This document shows positions 1 through 8,751 of a stretch of DNA of 64,000 nt, piece by piece (within the stretch, counting starts at the first letter, position 1; each line of letters starts with the position of its first letter). The stretch lies in the NCBI GenBank assembly GCA_034211175.1, contig JAXHUH010000289.1, forward strand, positions 51,454-115,453, in the 5' to 3' direction. A program made the translations under genes and the position numbers. The DNA is from JAXHUH01 sp034211175 (GTDB taxonomy: Bacteria; Actinomycetota; Acidimicrobiia; Acidimicrobiales; CAIXPF01). The notes beneath the pieces were generated by a model. It worked only from the letters and a program-made list of their open reading frames with translations, was not told where the DNA came from and made no database searches.

Positions 1-1
1 G

Positions 2-784
2 GCCGAGTCGACCACGTTCCGGGTGAACCGCATCGGCGACGAGATCACGCTGTGGGCCGACCGGCCCGACCTGCAGGGGACGGGGCCCGTGGCGTCCGCC
101 ACGACCGACCTGTTCCCGGTGGGGCGGGTCGGTGTCGGCTCCCGCAACAACGCGGTCTTCGTCCACGACCTCGAGGTCACCGCCACACCGGTGTCGGCGC
201 ACCCTCCGTGGGACCCGTCGCTCAACTGGCGGTGGGACGCCGGCGCCCCGGTCCTGCCCGTGTCGGGCGGCTGGGAGCTCGGCGAGTTCTCCCACGCCCT
301 CGTCGACCCGGTCACCGCCGGCGCCGGGACGATCGGCAACTCGAACATCGCCCTCAACCTGTTCTCGGGCGAGGGGCCCGACCGGGCCGGGGCCGACTCG
401 CAGCTCTACGGCCTGCTGTGGGCCGACGCCTCGTCGTCGGCGTGGGACGACGTGTCGCTGGTCTTCGGCTACCAGGACCCCGAGAACTACCTGTTCGTGT
501 CGCTCAACGAGTCCAACGACCCGTGGACCTCGGGGGTCTTCGCCGTCGTCGACGGCCGCGGGTTCGAGCTCGCCGACATCACCCGGACGGTGCGCGGCGG
601 GAGCTCCCACGAGGTGCGGGTCGATCGGTGGGACGACGCGATCTGGGTGTACCTCGACGGTGCGCTGGTCGCGACCGCCGAGACCGACCTGTTCCTGGGC
701 GGCATGACCGGGTTCGGGAGCCGCAACAACGCCATCGGCGTCGACGCGTTCTGGGCCGAGAGCTTCGAGCCCGGCCAGCGCTGA
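2..784 (+). CDS. Secreted LamG-like repeat protein, 5'-truncated by window edge
   Basis: The reading frame is open from the first complete codon at base 2, so the true start lies upstream. The visible 260 residues hold the end of one beta-sandwich domain (motif GVGSRNNAV) and one complete domain with WDDVSLVFGYQDP and SLNESNDPWTSG. The same motifs occur twice in the next gene, so these are tandem paralogs. The fold looks like the LamG/3-keto-disaccharide-hydrolase type of concanavalin-like sandwich, which usually binds glycans; no catalytic residues are evident. An extracellular or wall-associated carbohydrate-binding role is an inference from the paralog's signal peptide. The gap to the next gene is 117 bp. 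Confidence 0.75.
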   Translation, partial: AESTTFRVNRIGDEITLWADRPDLQGTGPVASATTDLFPVGRVGVGSRNNAVFVHDLEVTATPVSAHPPWDPSLNWRWDAGAPVLPVSGGWELGEFSHALVDPVTAGAGTIGNSNIALNLFSGEGPDRAGADSQLYGLLWADASSSAWDDVSLVFGYQDPENYLFVSLNESNDPWTSGVFAVVDGRGFELADITRTVRGGSSHEVRVDRWDDAIWVYLDGALVATAETDLFLGGMTGFGSRNNAIGVDAFWAESFEPGQR

Positions 785-901
785 CACTGCGGCGCCGCAA
801 CGGACGCCGTGCCGGCGACCGGCGCGATCAGCGACGGTCCCGGCCGGCGCCCCCGACCGAAACGCCGTGCGGCCGTCGGCCGCCTCGGAAGGGAGGACCT
901 C

Positions 902-2158
902 GTGACTCGATCCATCAGGCACCGCACCGTGGGCGCCCTCTCGGCGGTCACGGTCGGCGCGGCACTCGTCGTCGCCTCGCCGGCCGGTGCGCAGCCCCCG
1001 TGGGCCGAGCCGGCCTGGCTCATCGACGAGCACTTCAGCACCGACGCCGGCGTCATGGAGCTCGGCCCGGGCGGCTGGGAGGTCTCGGGCGGGCGTCTCG
1101 GCACCCACCATCCGGTGCGCTCCGGCGCCGGCGCCATCGGCAACTCGAACCTCGCCGTCCACGAGACGGTCGTCTCCGGCGACTTGACCGTCCAGGCCCG
1201 GGTGGAGGCGGAGGAGACCCGGGGCGCGTGGGACGACGTCTCCGTGGTCCTCGGCTGGCAGGACCCGGACAACTATCTGTACGTCAGCTTCAACGAGTCG
1301 AATGATCCGTTCACGTCGGGCATCTTCGCGGTGGTCGACGGCGTCGGCACCGAGCTCGCCGACATCGACCGGTCGTACTCGGGCGGCACCTCCTACTCCG
1401 TCAACGTCACCCGCGAGGGCGACGAGATCTCGGTGTACGTGGACGTCGACTGGTACTCCGCCGCCGGGCCCGGCCCGATCGCGACGGCGACGACCGACCT
1501 GTTCCCGACCGGCAAGGTCGGCGTCGGGTCGCGGAACAACGCCGTCTTCATGGACCTCCTGCGCGTCACCGACACGCCGATCCAGGAGCCGCCCTGGTTC
1601 AACCCCGAGCAGGGTTGGGAGTGGGGCATCGGGTTCGTCCCGGTGTCAGGAGGCTGGCACCTCGACGACGGTTGGGTCCTCTCGTCGCCGATCACGAGCG
1701 GCGCCGGCGCGATCGGCAACTCGAACCTCGCGGTGACCGAGTACGGGACGATGTTCCCCGACCTCCCGTCCGAGGACTTCCAGTTCTTCGCCCGGGCTGT
1801 GCGGCCGCCGGCGACGGCGTCCGCGTGGGACGACGTGTCGCTGATCTTCGGGTACCAGGACCCCGGCAACTACCTGTTCGTCTCGTTCAACGAATCGAAC
1901 GATCCGTTCACGTCGGGCATCTTCGCCGTGGTCGACGGCGTGGGCACCGAGCTCACCGACATCACCGTCCCCGTCCGCGGCGGCGGGGTCTACGACGTGC
2001 GCATCGACCGGTGGGGTGAGGACGTCTGGGTGTACCTGAACGGCCAACTGATCGCGACCGCCGAGACCGAGCTGTTCCCCCGCGGCAAGTGGGGCTACGG
2101 CACCCGCAACGGCCCGGCCCGCTTCGGCCCGGTCTACGTGGAGGTCTGGCCGGCGTAG
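902..2158 (+). CDS. Secreted two-domain LamG-like protein
   Basis: 418 residues. The GTG at 902 is chosen because GGGAGG lies just upstream and it begins a clear signal peptide (RSIRHR, a hydrophobic stretch, then a likely cleavage after SPAGA near residue 27). Two homologous domains follow (about 28-220 and 221-418), each with a WDDVS..GWQDP/GYQDP strand and an FNESNDPFTSGIFAVVDG segment. The DNA for that segment is nearly identical in both domains (1289-1366 and 1886-1963), which suggests recent internal duplication or gene conversion. Probably a secreted glycan-binding protein; substrate unknown. Its 3' end overlaps the convergent ABC transporter gene by 25 bp. Confidence 0.8.
   Translation: MTRSIRHRTVGALSAVTVGAALVVASPAGAQPPWAEPAWLIDEHFSTDAGVMELGPGGWEVSGGRLGTHHPVRSGAGAIGNSNLAVHETVVSGDLTVQARVEAEETRGAWDDVSVVLGWQDPDNYLYVSFNESNDPFTSGIFAVVDGVGTELADIDRSYSGGTSYSVNVTREGDEISVYVDVDWYSAAGPGPIATATTDLFPTGKVGVGSRNNAVFMDLLRVTDTPIQEPPWFNPEQGWEWGIGFVPVSGGWHLDDGWVLSSPITSGAGAIGNSNLAVTEYGTMFPDLPSEDFQFFARAVRPPATASAWDDVSLIFGYQDPGNYLFVSFNESNDPFTSGIFAVVDGVGTELTDITVPVRGGGVYDVRIDRWGEDVWVYLNGQLIATAETELFPRGKWGYGTRNGPARFGPVYVEVWPA
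1289..1366 (+). repeat. Near-identical internal gene repeat, copy 1 (copy 2 at 1886-1963)
   Basis: The 78 bp from 1289 recur 597 bp downstream at 1886 with only a handful of mostly synonymous differences, while flanking parts of the two domains have diverged more. A related but more distant copy lies in the upstream partial gene around 505-580. The pattern fits domain duplication with local homogenisation. Confidence 0.7.
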
Positions 2159-3105
2159 AGGCGGGTGATGACGTCGGTGATGTCGGGTTCCTGGATCGAC
2201 AGGTCGGCGACGTCGTAGGCCGCCGCCACCGCGGCGACGACCGGGGCGGCGCTGGCGTCGGCCGGGAACCTGAGCCACTGGCGTGGCCCCTCGATGCGCA
2301 CGGTCTCCGCGCCCGGGACCTCGACCGGCGGTGCCTCGTCGACGAGGTCGACGACCACGGTCCGGCTCGAGCCGCCCCGGGCGTGGAGACCGGCCAGCGT
2401 GCCGTCGTAGATCAGGGTCCCGTGGTCGATCACGATGACCCGGTCGCACAGCGCCTCGATGTCGCCGAGGTCGTGGGTGGTGAGCAGCAGGGTGACCTGA
2501 CGGGTCGCGTTGAGCGCCCGCAGGAACTCCCGCAGGCGGCCCTTCGAGACGACGTCGAGGCCGATCGTCGGCTCGTCGAGGTAGAGGATCTCGGGGTCGT
2601 GGAGGAGCGCGGCGGCGATGTCGCCCCGCATCCGCTGGCCGAGGCTGAGCTGGCGCACCGGGGTGTCGAGCAGGTCGTCGAGGTCGAGCAGCTCGCAGAA
2701 CTCGGCCAGGTTGGCCCGGTGGCGGTCGGGGTCGGTCCGGTAGATCTTCTGGAGCAGCGCGAACGAGTCGCGCAGCGGCAGGTCCCACCACAACGAGGTG
2801 CGCTGCCCGAACACGACACCGATGCGGCGGGCGAGGCGGGTCCGCTCGCGGCTCGGCTCGAGCCCGGCGACCCGCAGGTGGCCTGATGTCGGGACGAGGA
2901 TGCCGGTGAGCATCTTGATCGTCGTCGACTTCCCGGCACCGTTCGGCCCGATGTAGCCGACCATCTCGCCCTGCCCGATGGTGAAGTCGACGTCGCGCAC
3001 CGCGGTCACGACCCGGCGGCCACCGCCCCGCAGTCGTCCCCGGCCGACGGTGAACGTGCGGGACAGGTGCTCGACCTCGATCAGGCTCCGGGCAGCATCG
3101 CTCAT
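2134..3105 (-). CDS. ABC-2 type exporter, ATP-binding subunit
   Basis: 323 residues. Walker A GPNGAGKST (53-61), signature LSLGQ (153-157), Walker B ILYLDEPT (173-180) and H-loop His211 are all present, so this is an active ABC ATPase. The tail of about 80 residues after the nucleotide-binding domain is common in ABC-2 ATPases of the drug/viologen-exporter type. It is the third gene of a minus-strand operon, 18 bp after the second permease, and should energise those two membrane subunits. The substrate cannot be told from sequence. The last 25 bp overlap the convergent LamG-like gene. Confidence 0.9.
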   Translation of the reverse strand: MSDAARSLIEVEHLSRTFTVGRGRLRGGGRRVVTAVRDVDFTIGQGEMVGYIGPNGAGKSTTIKMLTGILVPTSGHLRVAGLEPSRERTRLARRIGVVFGQRTSLWWDLPLRDSFALLQKIYRTDPDRHRANLAEFCELLDLDDLLDTPVRQLSLGQRMRGDIAAALLHDPEILYLDEPTIGLDVVSKGRLREFLRALNATRQVTLLLTTHDLGDIEALCDRVIVIDHGTLIYDGTLAGLHARGGSSRTVVVDLVDEAPPVEVPGAETVRIEGPRQWLRFPADASAAPVVAAVAAAYDVADLSIQEPDITDVITRLYAGQTST

Positions 3106-3123
3106 CTCGGGTCCCCCATCGTC

Positions 3124-3942
3124 TCAGCTCCCCGTCGAGCGGTAGTGGCGGACCCCGGTCCGCCAAGTGAGCGCGCAGACGCCCACGCACGCCGCCGCGG
3201 CGACCGGTGCGGCGTGCTGGAGCCACGCCGGCATGGCGAACGGGTCGTCGCGGCCGAGCACCGAGAGCGCCGGGTACCAGTTCACGAAGGCGATGGGCAG
3301 CACGAACGTGAGCGCCTGGACCACGGCGCGGGGGTAGACCGAGAGCGGGTACTGGGTCAGCGCGTTGCCCCCGTAGGTGAAGGCGTTGGCGACCTCGGCG
3401 GAGTCGGCGGTCCAGAACTGGATGCACGCCAGCCCGACGAACAGGCAGAAGAAGATGACCGAGCCGCTGGCCGCCATGACGACGGTGGTCAGCACGCGAG
3501 CGGGCGTCCAGTCGACGAACCAGCACGCCCAGGCGAAGATGGCGCCTGACTGGACGATCCGGGCGAGACGACGGAGCGCGAACTCGTGGGCGCACACCTG
3601 CACGAGCAGCGGCACCGGCTTCGTCATCATCGTGTCGAGCCGGCCGAGGCGGATGAGCTGGCCGAGCCGCTCGACGTTGCCGACCACGATGTCGGCGATG
3701 GCGATCCCGAGCCCGGTCGCGCCGTAGAGGAAGGCGATCTCCCGCAAGGAGAAGCCACCGAGCTGGTCGACGTTGGTGAAGATGAACGCGATCGCCACGA
3801 AGTCGAGCCCGGTCGTGAGGAAGCTGCTCACCGCCATCACCCAGAACGACACCGGGTAGGCGAGCGACGCCCGGACCCACAGCGCCGCGATGCGCCAGTA
3901 AGCGGTCACCGCCGAGGCGCCGTCGGCGACGAGGTCAGCCAC
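3124..3942 (-). CDS. ABC-2 family permease, second subunit
   Basis: 272 residues from the GTG at 3942, which overlaps the stop of the upstream permease by 8 bp; a start at 3993 is possible but overlaps far more. About six hydrophobic segments, with motifs such as SLREIAFLYGATGLGIAIAD and RLGRLDTMMTKPVP, match the ABC2_membrane_6-like permeases that work as heterodimers with a second permease and one ATPase. The protein would sit in the cytoplasmic membrane and form half of the exporter pore. Substrate unknown. Confidence 0.85.
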   Translation of the reverse strand: MADLVADGASAVTAYWRIAALWVRASLAYPVSFWVMAVSSFLTTGLDFVAIAFIFTNVDQLGGFSLREIAFLYGATGLGIAIADIVVGNVERLGQLIRLGRLDTMMTKPVPLLVQVCAHEFALRRLARIVQSGAIFAWACWFVDWTPARVLTTVVMAASGSVIFFCLFVGLACIQFWTADSAEVANAFTYGGNALTQYPLSVYPRAVVQALTFVLPIAFVNWYPALSVLGRDDPFAMPAWLQHAAPVAAAACVGVCALTWRTGVRHYRSTGS

Positions 3943-4771
3943 CCTGGACCACCACCCGGCGCTCGGCGCGCCGCAGCACGAGCGCGCAGGCACCGAGCAG
4001 GACCACGGCCCAACCGGCCATCACTGCCAGCCCGTCCGCCACCCCGGCGCCGGTGCGCTGGCCGAGCCAGATGTCGGCCGGGATCTGGATGAACCCGGCC
4101 CATGGCAGGACCATCGCCAGGTCGCGCAGCGCTCCGGGGAACAGCACCAACGGCACGGTGAGCCCGCTGAAGAACGTGCCGGCGAACGCCAGCAGGTTGC
4201 GGGGCCCGGTGTCGTCGAGCAGCCAGAACGCGCTGAGCGCGGTGAGCATCCGCAGCCCGAACCCGACGACGACGGCCAACAGGACGGCGAGCGCCACCCA
4301 CAGCCAGGTCAGCGCGTCGGCCGGGTAGCGCAGGTCGAACAGCAGGCCACCCACGAGGGTGGGCGCCAGGCCCCGGGTGAGCAGGTGGTAACCGGCACGT
4401 CCGAGGTCGCCGGCCAGGTACCAGCCGAGCAGGCTCACCGGGCGGTAGAAGTCGATGGCGACGTCGCCGGTCTTCACCCTCGCTGCCAGGTCGTCGGGCG
4501 TGCCGCCACCCCAGACGGAGACGGTCATGAGCTGGGCTTGGCCGAGCCACACGAAGGTGAGGGCGTCGGTGACGTCGTAGCCGCCGGCGTCGGGGTTCGC
4601 CTCCCAGACCGCGGTGTACACGTAGCAGAGGATCACGCCGAAGACGCAGTTCGTGAAGATCCCGGCGAGCGTGGCGCCCCGATAGGTCGAGTACCGGCGG
4701 AACGATCGTGCCGCGACCGCCGGGTAGAGCCCGGGCGCGGGGGAGAGCCGGGCCGCCGTCATGACCGCCAT
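3935..4771 (-). CDS. ABC-2 family permease, first subunit
   Basis: 278 residues with about six predicted membrane segments. The cytosolic loop VKTGDVAIDFYRPVSLLGWYL parallels the equivalent loop of the partner permease (RLGRLDTMMTKPVP), typical of paired ABC-2 permeases. First gene of the three-gene exporter operon. An in-frame ATG three codons downstream of the first start is an alternative. Its promoter should lie in 4772-5084, divergent from the phosphonate importer. Confidence 0.85.
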   Translation of the reverse strand: MAVMTAARLSPAPGLYPAVAARSFRRYSTYRGATLAGIFTNCVFGVILCYVYTAVWEANPDAGGYDVTDALTFVWLGQAQLMTVSVWGGGTPDDLAARVKTGDVAIDFYRPVSLLGWYLAGDLGRAGYHLLTRGLAPTLVGGLLFDLRYPADALTWLWVALAVLLAVVVGFGLRMLTALSAFWLLDDTGPRNLLAFAGTFFSGLTVPLVLFPGALRDLAMVLPWAGFIQIPADIWLGQRTGAGVADGLAVMAGWAVVLLGACALVLRRAERRVVVQGG

Positions 4772-4978
4772 CTTCGACGATCGTCGCGGCGCAGGCGGCC
4801 GGTTTTCGCTGCTCAGGCGTCTGCGGGGCGGTGGGCCAGCAGCGCTCGGCCTCGCCGCCCTCCTCGCTCGCTCGCCGATCCGCTGGTGCGAGCGGCGCGG
4901 GCGCGGTTCGACGCCGTCTCACGGAGAACGCCGCACTGAACGCCGGGTGAGCGGATTCCGCACGCGCCGTTTCCGCAA

Positions 4979-5007
4979 GATGAACGATCTGCCAGAACGA
5001 GGTGAAC
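4979..5007 (-). promoter_or_regulatory. Possible degenerate PHO-box half-sites upstream of phnD
   Basis: The 313 bp between the divergent exporter and phnD operons contain no gene. On the minus strand, GTTCATC (complement of 4979-4985) and GTTCACC (complement of 5001-5007) are exactly 22 bp, two 11-bp units, apart, but the middle unit does not match. This could be a weak PhoP/RegX3-type site. No convincing -10/-35 pair was found here. Confidence 0.25.
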
Positions 5008-5084
5008 GGGTGGGGGCCGCGGCGGCGGCGGCACACCTTTCCGGTACTTTTCCGGCCAGCAAACCGACAGGTGGAGGACATCTG

Positions 5085-6158
5085 ATGCGATCGCGGGCTC
5101 TCGGCGCCGCTCTGTGCGCCCTCGTGTTCGTCGCGGCGGCCTGCGGCGACGACGACGATGACACGGAGACCTCTGACACGACGGAGGCCTCGGAGGACAC
5201 GTCGGAGACGACCGAGGCGACCGACGACACCGCCGAGGAGGGCGCCGCCGAGGGCGAGGTCCCCGAGGACTGGCCGGAGGAGCTGGTCTTCACCCTCACG
5301 CCGTCGCAGGAGACGGGCGGGCTGATCGAGACCGCGCAGCCGCTGGCCGACATGTTGGCCGAGGAGCTGGGTGTCGATGTCTCGGCGAGCGTGCCGACCG
5401 ACTACGCCGGTGTCATCGCCGCCCTCGCGTCCGACCGGGCGCAGATCGCCGGTGGTCTCGGGCCGCGCCAGATGGTGCAGGCCGAGGAGCAGGCCGACGC
5501 GGAGCTGATCCTCCAGTCCGAGCGTTTCGGTTCGCTGCTGTACGTGACCCAGTGGTTCACCAACGACCCGGACACCTACTGCACCGACGAGCCCGTCGCC
5601 GACGAGGACGGCTTCCTGTTCTGCAACGGCGTGCTCGACGCCGAGAGCGCCGCGGACGGCCCGATCGGCGCCGATCAGCTGCCGCTGGTCGAGGGCCAGA
5701 CCATCGCCTTCGTCGACCAGGGCTCGACCTCGGGCTACGCCATCCCGGCACTGCAGCTGTCCGAGGCCGGCGTCGACCCGATCGACGGGATCGATGCGCT
5801 GTTCGCCGGTGGCCACGACTCCGCGGTCCAGGCCGTCTACGACGGTGACGCCGCCGTTGGCGTGTCGTTCAACGACGCCCGCGGTGAGATCATCGAGACC
5901 ACGCCCGACGTCGGCGAGCAGGTCGTCGTGTTCGGCTGGTCCGGCCCGATCCCCAACGACGGCTTCGCGGTCAGCAGTGCGCTGCCCGACGACCTCGTCG
6001 AGGCGATCACCGAGGCGTTCGTGACCATCTCGGGCACCGACGAGGGCGCCGAGGTGCTGAGCGAGCTGTACAGCATCGACGCGCTGGTGCCGGTCACGTC
6101 GTCGGACTACGACGTGATCCGGGACCTCGAGACCGAGCTCGGCGACGTCCTCTCCTGA
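5085..6158 (+). CDS. phnD: Phosphonate-type ABC transporter substrate-binding lipoprotein
   Basis: 357 residues from the ATG at 5085, preceded by GGTGGAGGA. The signal peptide ends in a lipobox (VAAAC, Cys20), so the protein should be lipid-anchored outside the membrane. An acidic Thr/Glu/Asp linker of about 40 residues follows. The body is PhnD/PtxB-like (PF12974), with DYAGVIAALASDRAQIAGGLGP near the front and the loop GSTSGYAIPALQL. It captures phosphonate, phosphite or a related oxyanion for the ATPase and two permeases directly downstream; which one cannot be decided. Four cysteines outside the lipobox region may form disulfides. Confidence 0.88.
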   Translation: MRSRALGAALCALVFVAAACGDDDDDTETSDTTEASEDTSETTEATDDTAEEGAAEGEVPEDWPEELVFTLTPSQETGGLIETAQPLADMLAEELGVDVSASVPTDYAGVIAALASDRAQIAGGLGPRQMVQAEEQADAELILQSERFGSLLYVTQWFTNDPDTYCTDEPVADEDGFLFCNGVLDAESAADGPIGADQLPLVEGQTIAFVDQGSTSGYAIPALQLSEAGVDPIDGIDALFAGGHDSAVQAVYDGDAAVGVSFNDARGEIIETTPDVGEQVVVFGWSGPIPNDGFAVSSALPDDLVEAITEAFVTISGTDEGAEVLSELYSIDALVPVTSSDYDVIRDLETELGDVLS

Positions 6159-6223
6159 TCTGAGCGGAGGAAGCGAAAGATGAGAGGCGGAGGCGTGGAC
6201 GGACGCGGAGATCGGGGGCACCG

Positions 6224-7000
6224 ATGATCCGGTTCGACCACGCCTCCGTCACCTATCCCGGGGGCGTGCACGCCATGCGCGACCTCGACCTGACCATCGA
6301 GGACGGTGAGTTCGTCGTCATCGTCGGTCTCTCGGGCGCCGGGAAGTCGACCCTGGTCCGGGCGATCAACGGGCTCGTCCCGCTGACCGGCGGGACGCTC
6401 GAGGTCAACGGCCGCCAGGTGCCCGACCTCGACCGCAAGGGCCTGCGCGACCTGCGGGCCGAGGTCGGCATGATCTTCCAGGGCTTCAACCTGGTCGACC
6501 GCACGACCGTGCTCAACAACGTGCTGATGGGGCGCCTGCACCGCACGCCGACGTGGCGCACGCTCATCAGCCGCTACACCAAGGCCGACCTCGACGCCGC
6601 GGCCCGGGCGCTCGATCGGGTCGAGATCCTCGACCGGGCCTACGTGCGGGCCACCGACCTCTCCGGCGGTCAGCGCCAGCGGGTGGGCATCGCCCGTGCC
6701 CTGGCCCAGGAGCCCCAGATCGTGCTCGCCGACGAGCCGGTCGCCTCGCTGGACCCGCCCACCAGCCATGTCGTGATGCGCTACCTCCAGCAGATCGGGC
6801 GCGAGCTCGGCATCACTACGATCGTCAACCTCCACTTCCTCGACCTGGCCACCGCCTACGCGGATCGCATCGTCGGGCTGCGGGACGGGTACCTGGTGTT
6901 CGACGGCCCGGGCAGCGACTGCGACGCCAAGGTCTTCGAGGACATCTACGGCCGGAGCCTGACCGCCGACGACACGATGGCGAAGCAGGCCTCGTTGTGA
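6224..7000 (+). CDS. phnC: Phosphonate-type ABC transporter ATP-binding protein
   Basis: 258 residues. Walker A GLSGAGKST (35-43), Q-loop IFQGFNL, signature LSGGQ (146-150), Walker B QIVLADEP (165-172) and switch His204 are intact. The sequence MGRLHRTPTWRTL between the Q-loop and the signature is characteristic of PhnC. It lies 65 bp after phnD and overlaps the first permease by a 4-nt GTGA, so translation is probably coupled. It hydrolyses ATP to drive uptake of phosphonate-like compounds. Confidence 0.92.
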   Translation: MIRFDHASVTYPGGVHAMRDLDLTIEDGEFVVIVGLSGAGKSTLVRAINGLVPLTGGTLEVNGRQVPDLDRKGLRDLRAEVGMIFQGFNLVDRTTVLNNVLMGRLHRTPTWRTLISRYTKADLDAAARALDRVEILDRAYVRATDLSGGQRQRVGIARALAQEPQIVLADEPVASLDPPTSHVVMRYLQQIGRELGITTIVNLHFLDLATAYADRIVGLRDGYLVFDGPGSDCDAKVFEDIYGRSLTADDTMAKQASL

Positions 7001-7827
7001 CCGCACCGGTCGCCGAGCCGGCCGACCCGTCGTCCGAACCTGCGCCGGAGCTCCCGGCCCGACCGCGGCCGTCGTGGTTCGCGATCGTCGGCACGGTCGG
7101 GGCGATCGTGATGACGATCGTGACCGCCCGCAGCGTCGACTTCTCGCTCGTGAGCATCATCACCGACCTCACCCGCCGGAACCCGGCGATCGAGGGCCTG
7201 CTGTCGCCCGACCTCGGCCAGCTCTGGTCGGAGCGCAACCGCGCCGCGTTCTACGAGACGCTCCAGCTCGCGGTGCTCGGCACGGTCACCGGTTCGTTCG
7301 CCGCCCTGCCGTTGGCGCTGTGGTCGACCCGCTTCGGCAACCCCAATGGCGTGCTGCGCATGGTCGTGCGGACGTTCAACAACGTCATCCGGGCGATCCC
7401 CGACCTGCTGTGGGCGCTGCTGTTCGTCGCCGCCGTCGGCATCGGGCTGCTGCCCGGCCTGCTGGCCCTGTTCTTCTTCTCCCTGGCGGTGACGACCAAG
7501 CTCACCTCCGACACCCTCGACGGCATCGACATGGGCCCGGTCGAGGCGGCCAACGCGTCGGGCGCCAACCTCACCCAGATGTTGCGCACCGCGGTCGTGC
7601 CCCAGATCCTCCCCGCGTACTCGTCGTTCGTGCTCTACAACTTCGAGCTGAACCTGCGGGCCTCGGCCGTGCTCGGCCTCGTCGGTGCCGGCGGCATCGG
7701 CGCCCGGATCGACTTCTTCCGGAACCTGGGCCGGTGGGACGCGGTCTGGGGCCTCGTGGTCATGTTCTTCATCGTCGTGTTCTTCGTCGAGCGGATCTCG
7801 GTGACCCTGCGGCGGAGGCTCGTGTGA
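6997..7827 (+). CDS. phnE: Phosphonate-type ABC transporter permease 1
   Basis: 276 residues. The GTG at 6997 overlaps the phnC stop as GTGA, which fixes the start. A Pro/Ala-rich cytosolic N-terminus precedes a BPD_transp_1 core with the EAA-like loop EAANASGANLTQMLRTAVVPQ and the conserved ending LGLVGAGGIG. The same order of motifs is seen in the next permease, with which it should form the membrane pore. It overlaps that gene by another GTGA. Confidence 0.9.
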   Translation: MTAPVAEPADPSSEPAPELPARPRPSWFAIVGTVGAIVMTIVTARSVDFSLVSIITDLTRRNPAIEGLLSPDLGQLWSERNRAAFYETLQLAVLGTVTGSFAALPLALWSTRFGNPNGVLRMVVRTFNNVIRAIPDLLWALLFVAAVGIGLLPGLLALFFFSLAVTTKLTSDTLDGIDMGPVEAANASGANLTQMLRTAVVPQILPAYSSFVLYNFELNLRASAVLGLVGAGGIGARIDFFRNLGRWDAVWGLVVMFFIVVFFVERISVTLRRRLV

Positions 7828-8687
7828 CCACGACGACGGAGGCGCCAGCGACGCACGCCCCGGCGCTGCCGCCGAAGCCGGTCGACCGGTTCCGGCAGGT
7901 GTTCACCGCCGGTGTCGTCGCGGTCGTGGTCTGGTCGTTGGTCGGGCTCGACGTGCGGTGGTCGCGGCTGCTCGAGGCCCCGGCCGACCTGTGGACGCTC
8001 GGGCGCCTGATGTTCACCCAGATGGACCTGAGCGAGCTCGGTGGGCTCGTCGGCGCCATGTGGGAGTCGATCTCGATCGCCTGGATGGGCACGCTGATCG
8101 CCGCGGTCTTCGCGGTGCCGATGTCGTTCCTCGCCGCCGAGAACCTGGTGGGCCGGCCGGTCGCCTGGGTGACGCGCCAGGTGTTCAACCTGTTGCGGGC
8201 GATCCCCGAGGTGCTCCTGGCGGTGGCGTTCATCCCGATCTTCGGGCTGACCCCGCTGACCGGCGTCATGGCGATCGGGGTCGGCTCGATCGGCACGCTC
8301 GGCAAGCTGTTCTACGAGATCATCGAGGGGATCCAGCGGGGCCCGCTGGAGGCGGCCGACGCCGTCGGCGCCAACCGCTCCCAGCGGCTGCGATGGGGCG
8401 TGCTGCCCCAGGTGACCCCCGAGCTGGCGTCGTTCATCCTGTACCGCTTCGAGGTGAACATCCGGGCGTCCGCAGTGATGGGCCTCGTCGGTGCGGGCGG
8501 CATCGGCTCGGACCTCGCGCTCTACATCGAGTTCAACGAGTTCGGCTCGGCGGGCCTGGCGCTGATCATCGTCGTCCTCGGCACGATCGCCGTCGACGCC
8601 GTCTCGGGATTCGTCCGCCGCCGCATCGTCGCCGGCCGCCCCTCCCTCCTCGAGATCGACCGCTCGTTCGAGGCCCAGCAGATCTGA
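7824..8687 (+). CDS. phnE: Phosphonate-type ABC transporter permease 2
   Basis: 287 residues from the GTG at 7824, overlapping the previous stop by 4 nt. It carries the PhnE signature set: TLIAAVFAVPMSF, NLLRAIPEVLLA, EAADAVGANRSQRLRWGVLPQ (EAA loop) and MGLVGAGGIGSDL. It probably pairs with the first permease as a heterodimer; duplicated phnE genes are common in this transporter family. Last gene of the phnDCEE operon; a hairpin at 8701-8739 follows. No C-P lyase or phosphite dehydrogenase gene accompanies the importer here. Confidence 0.9.
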   Translation: MTTTTEAPATHAPALPPKPVDRFRQVFTAGVVAVVVWSLVGLDVRWSRLLEAPADLWTLGRLMFTQMDLSELGGLVGAMWESISIAWMGTLIAAVFAVPMSFLAAENLVGRPVAWVTRQVFNLLRAIPEVLLAVAFIPIFGLTPLTGVMAIGVGSIGTLGKLFYEIIEGIQRGPLEAADAVGANRSQRLRWGVLPQVTPELASFILYRFEVNIRASAVMGLVGAGGIGSDLALYIEFNEFGSAGLALIIVVLGTIAVDAVSGFVRRRIVAGRPSLLEIDRSFEAQQI

Positions 8688-8700
8688 CCATCCCGGCTCT

Positions 8701-8739
8701 GGGTTCCCCGGTGGGCGTGGGTTGCCGGGCCGGGAACCC
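8701..8739. terminator. Hairpin between convergent phnE and glycosidase-like gene
   Basis: GGGTTCCC at 8701-8708 pairs perfectly with GGGAACCC at 8732-8739. It lies between two convergent stops and has no T tract on either side, so it is a plausible bidirectional terminator of the kind seen in GC-rich actinomycetes. Confidence 0.5.
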
Positions 8740-8751
8740 GGAACAGGTTGG

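Noticed and set aside
1646..3880. 744-codon minus-strand ORF across the LamG-like and ABC transporter genes
   Set aside because: It lies on the same strand as the ABC genes but in another frame, and gives an Arg-rich, motif-free product.
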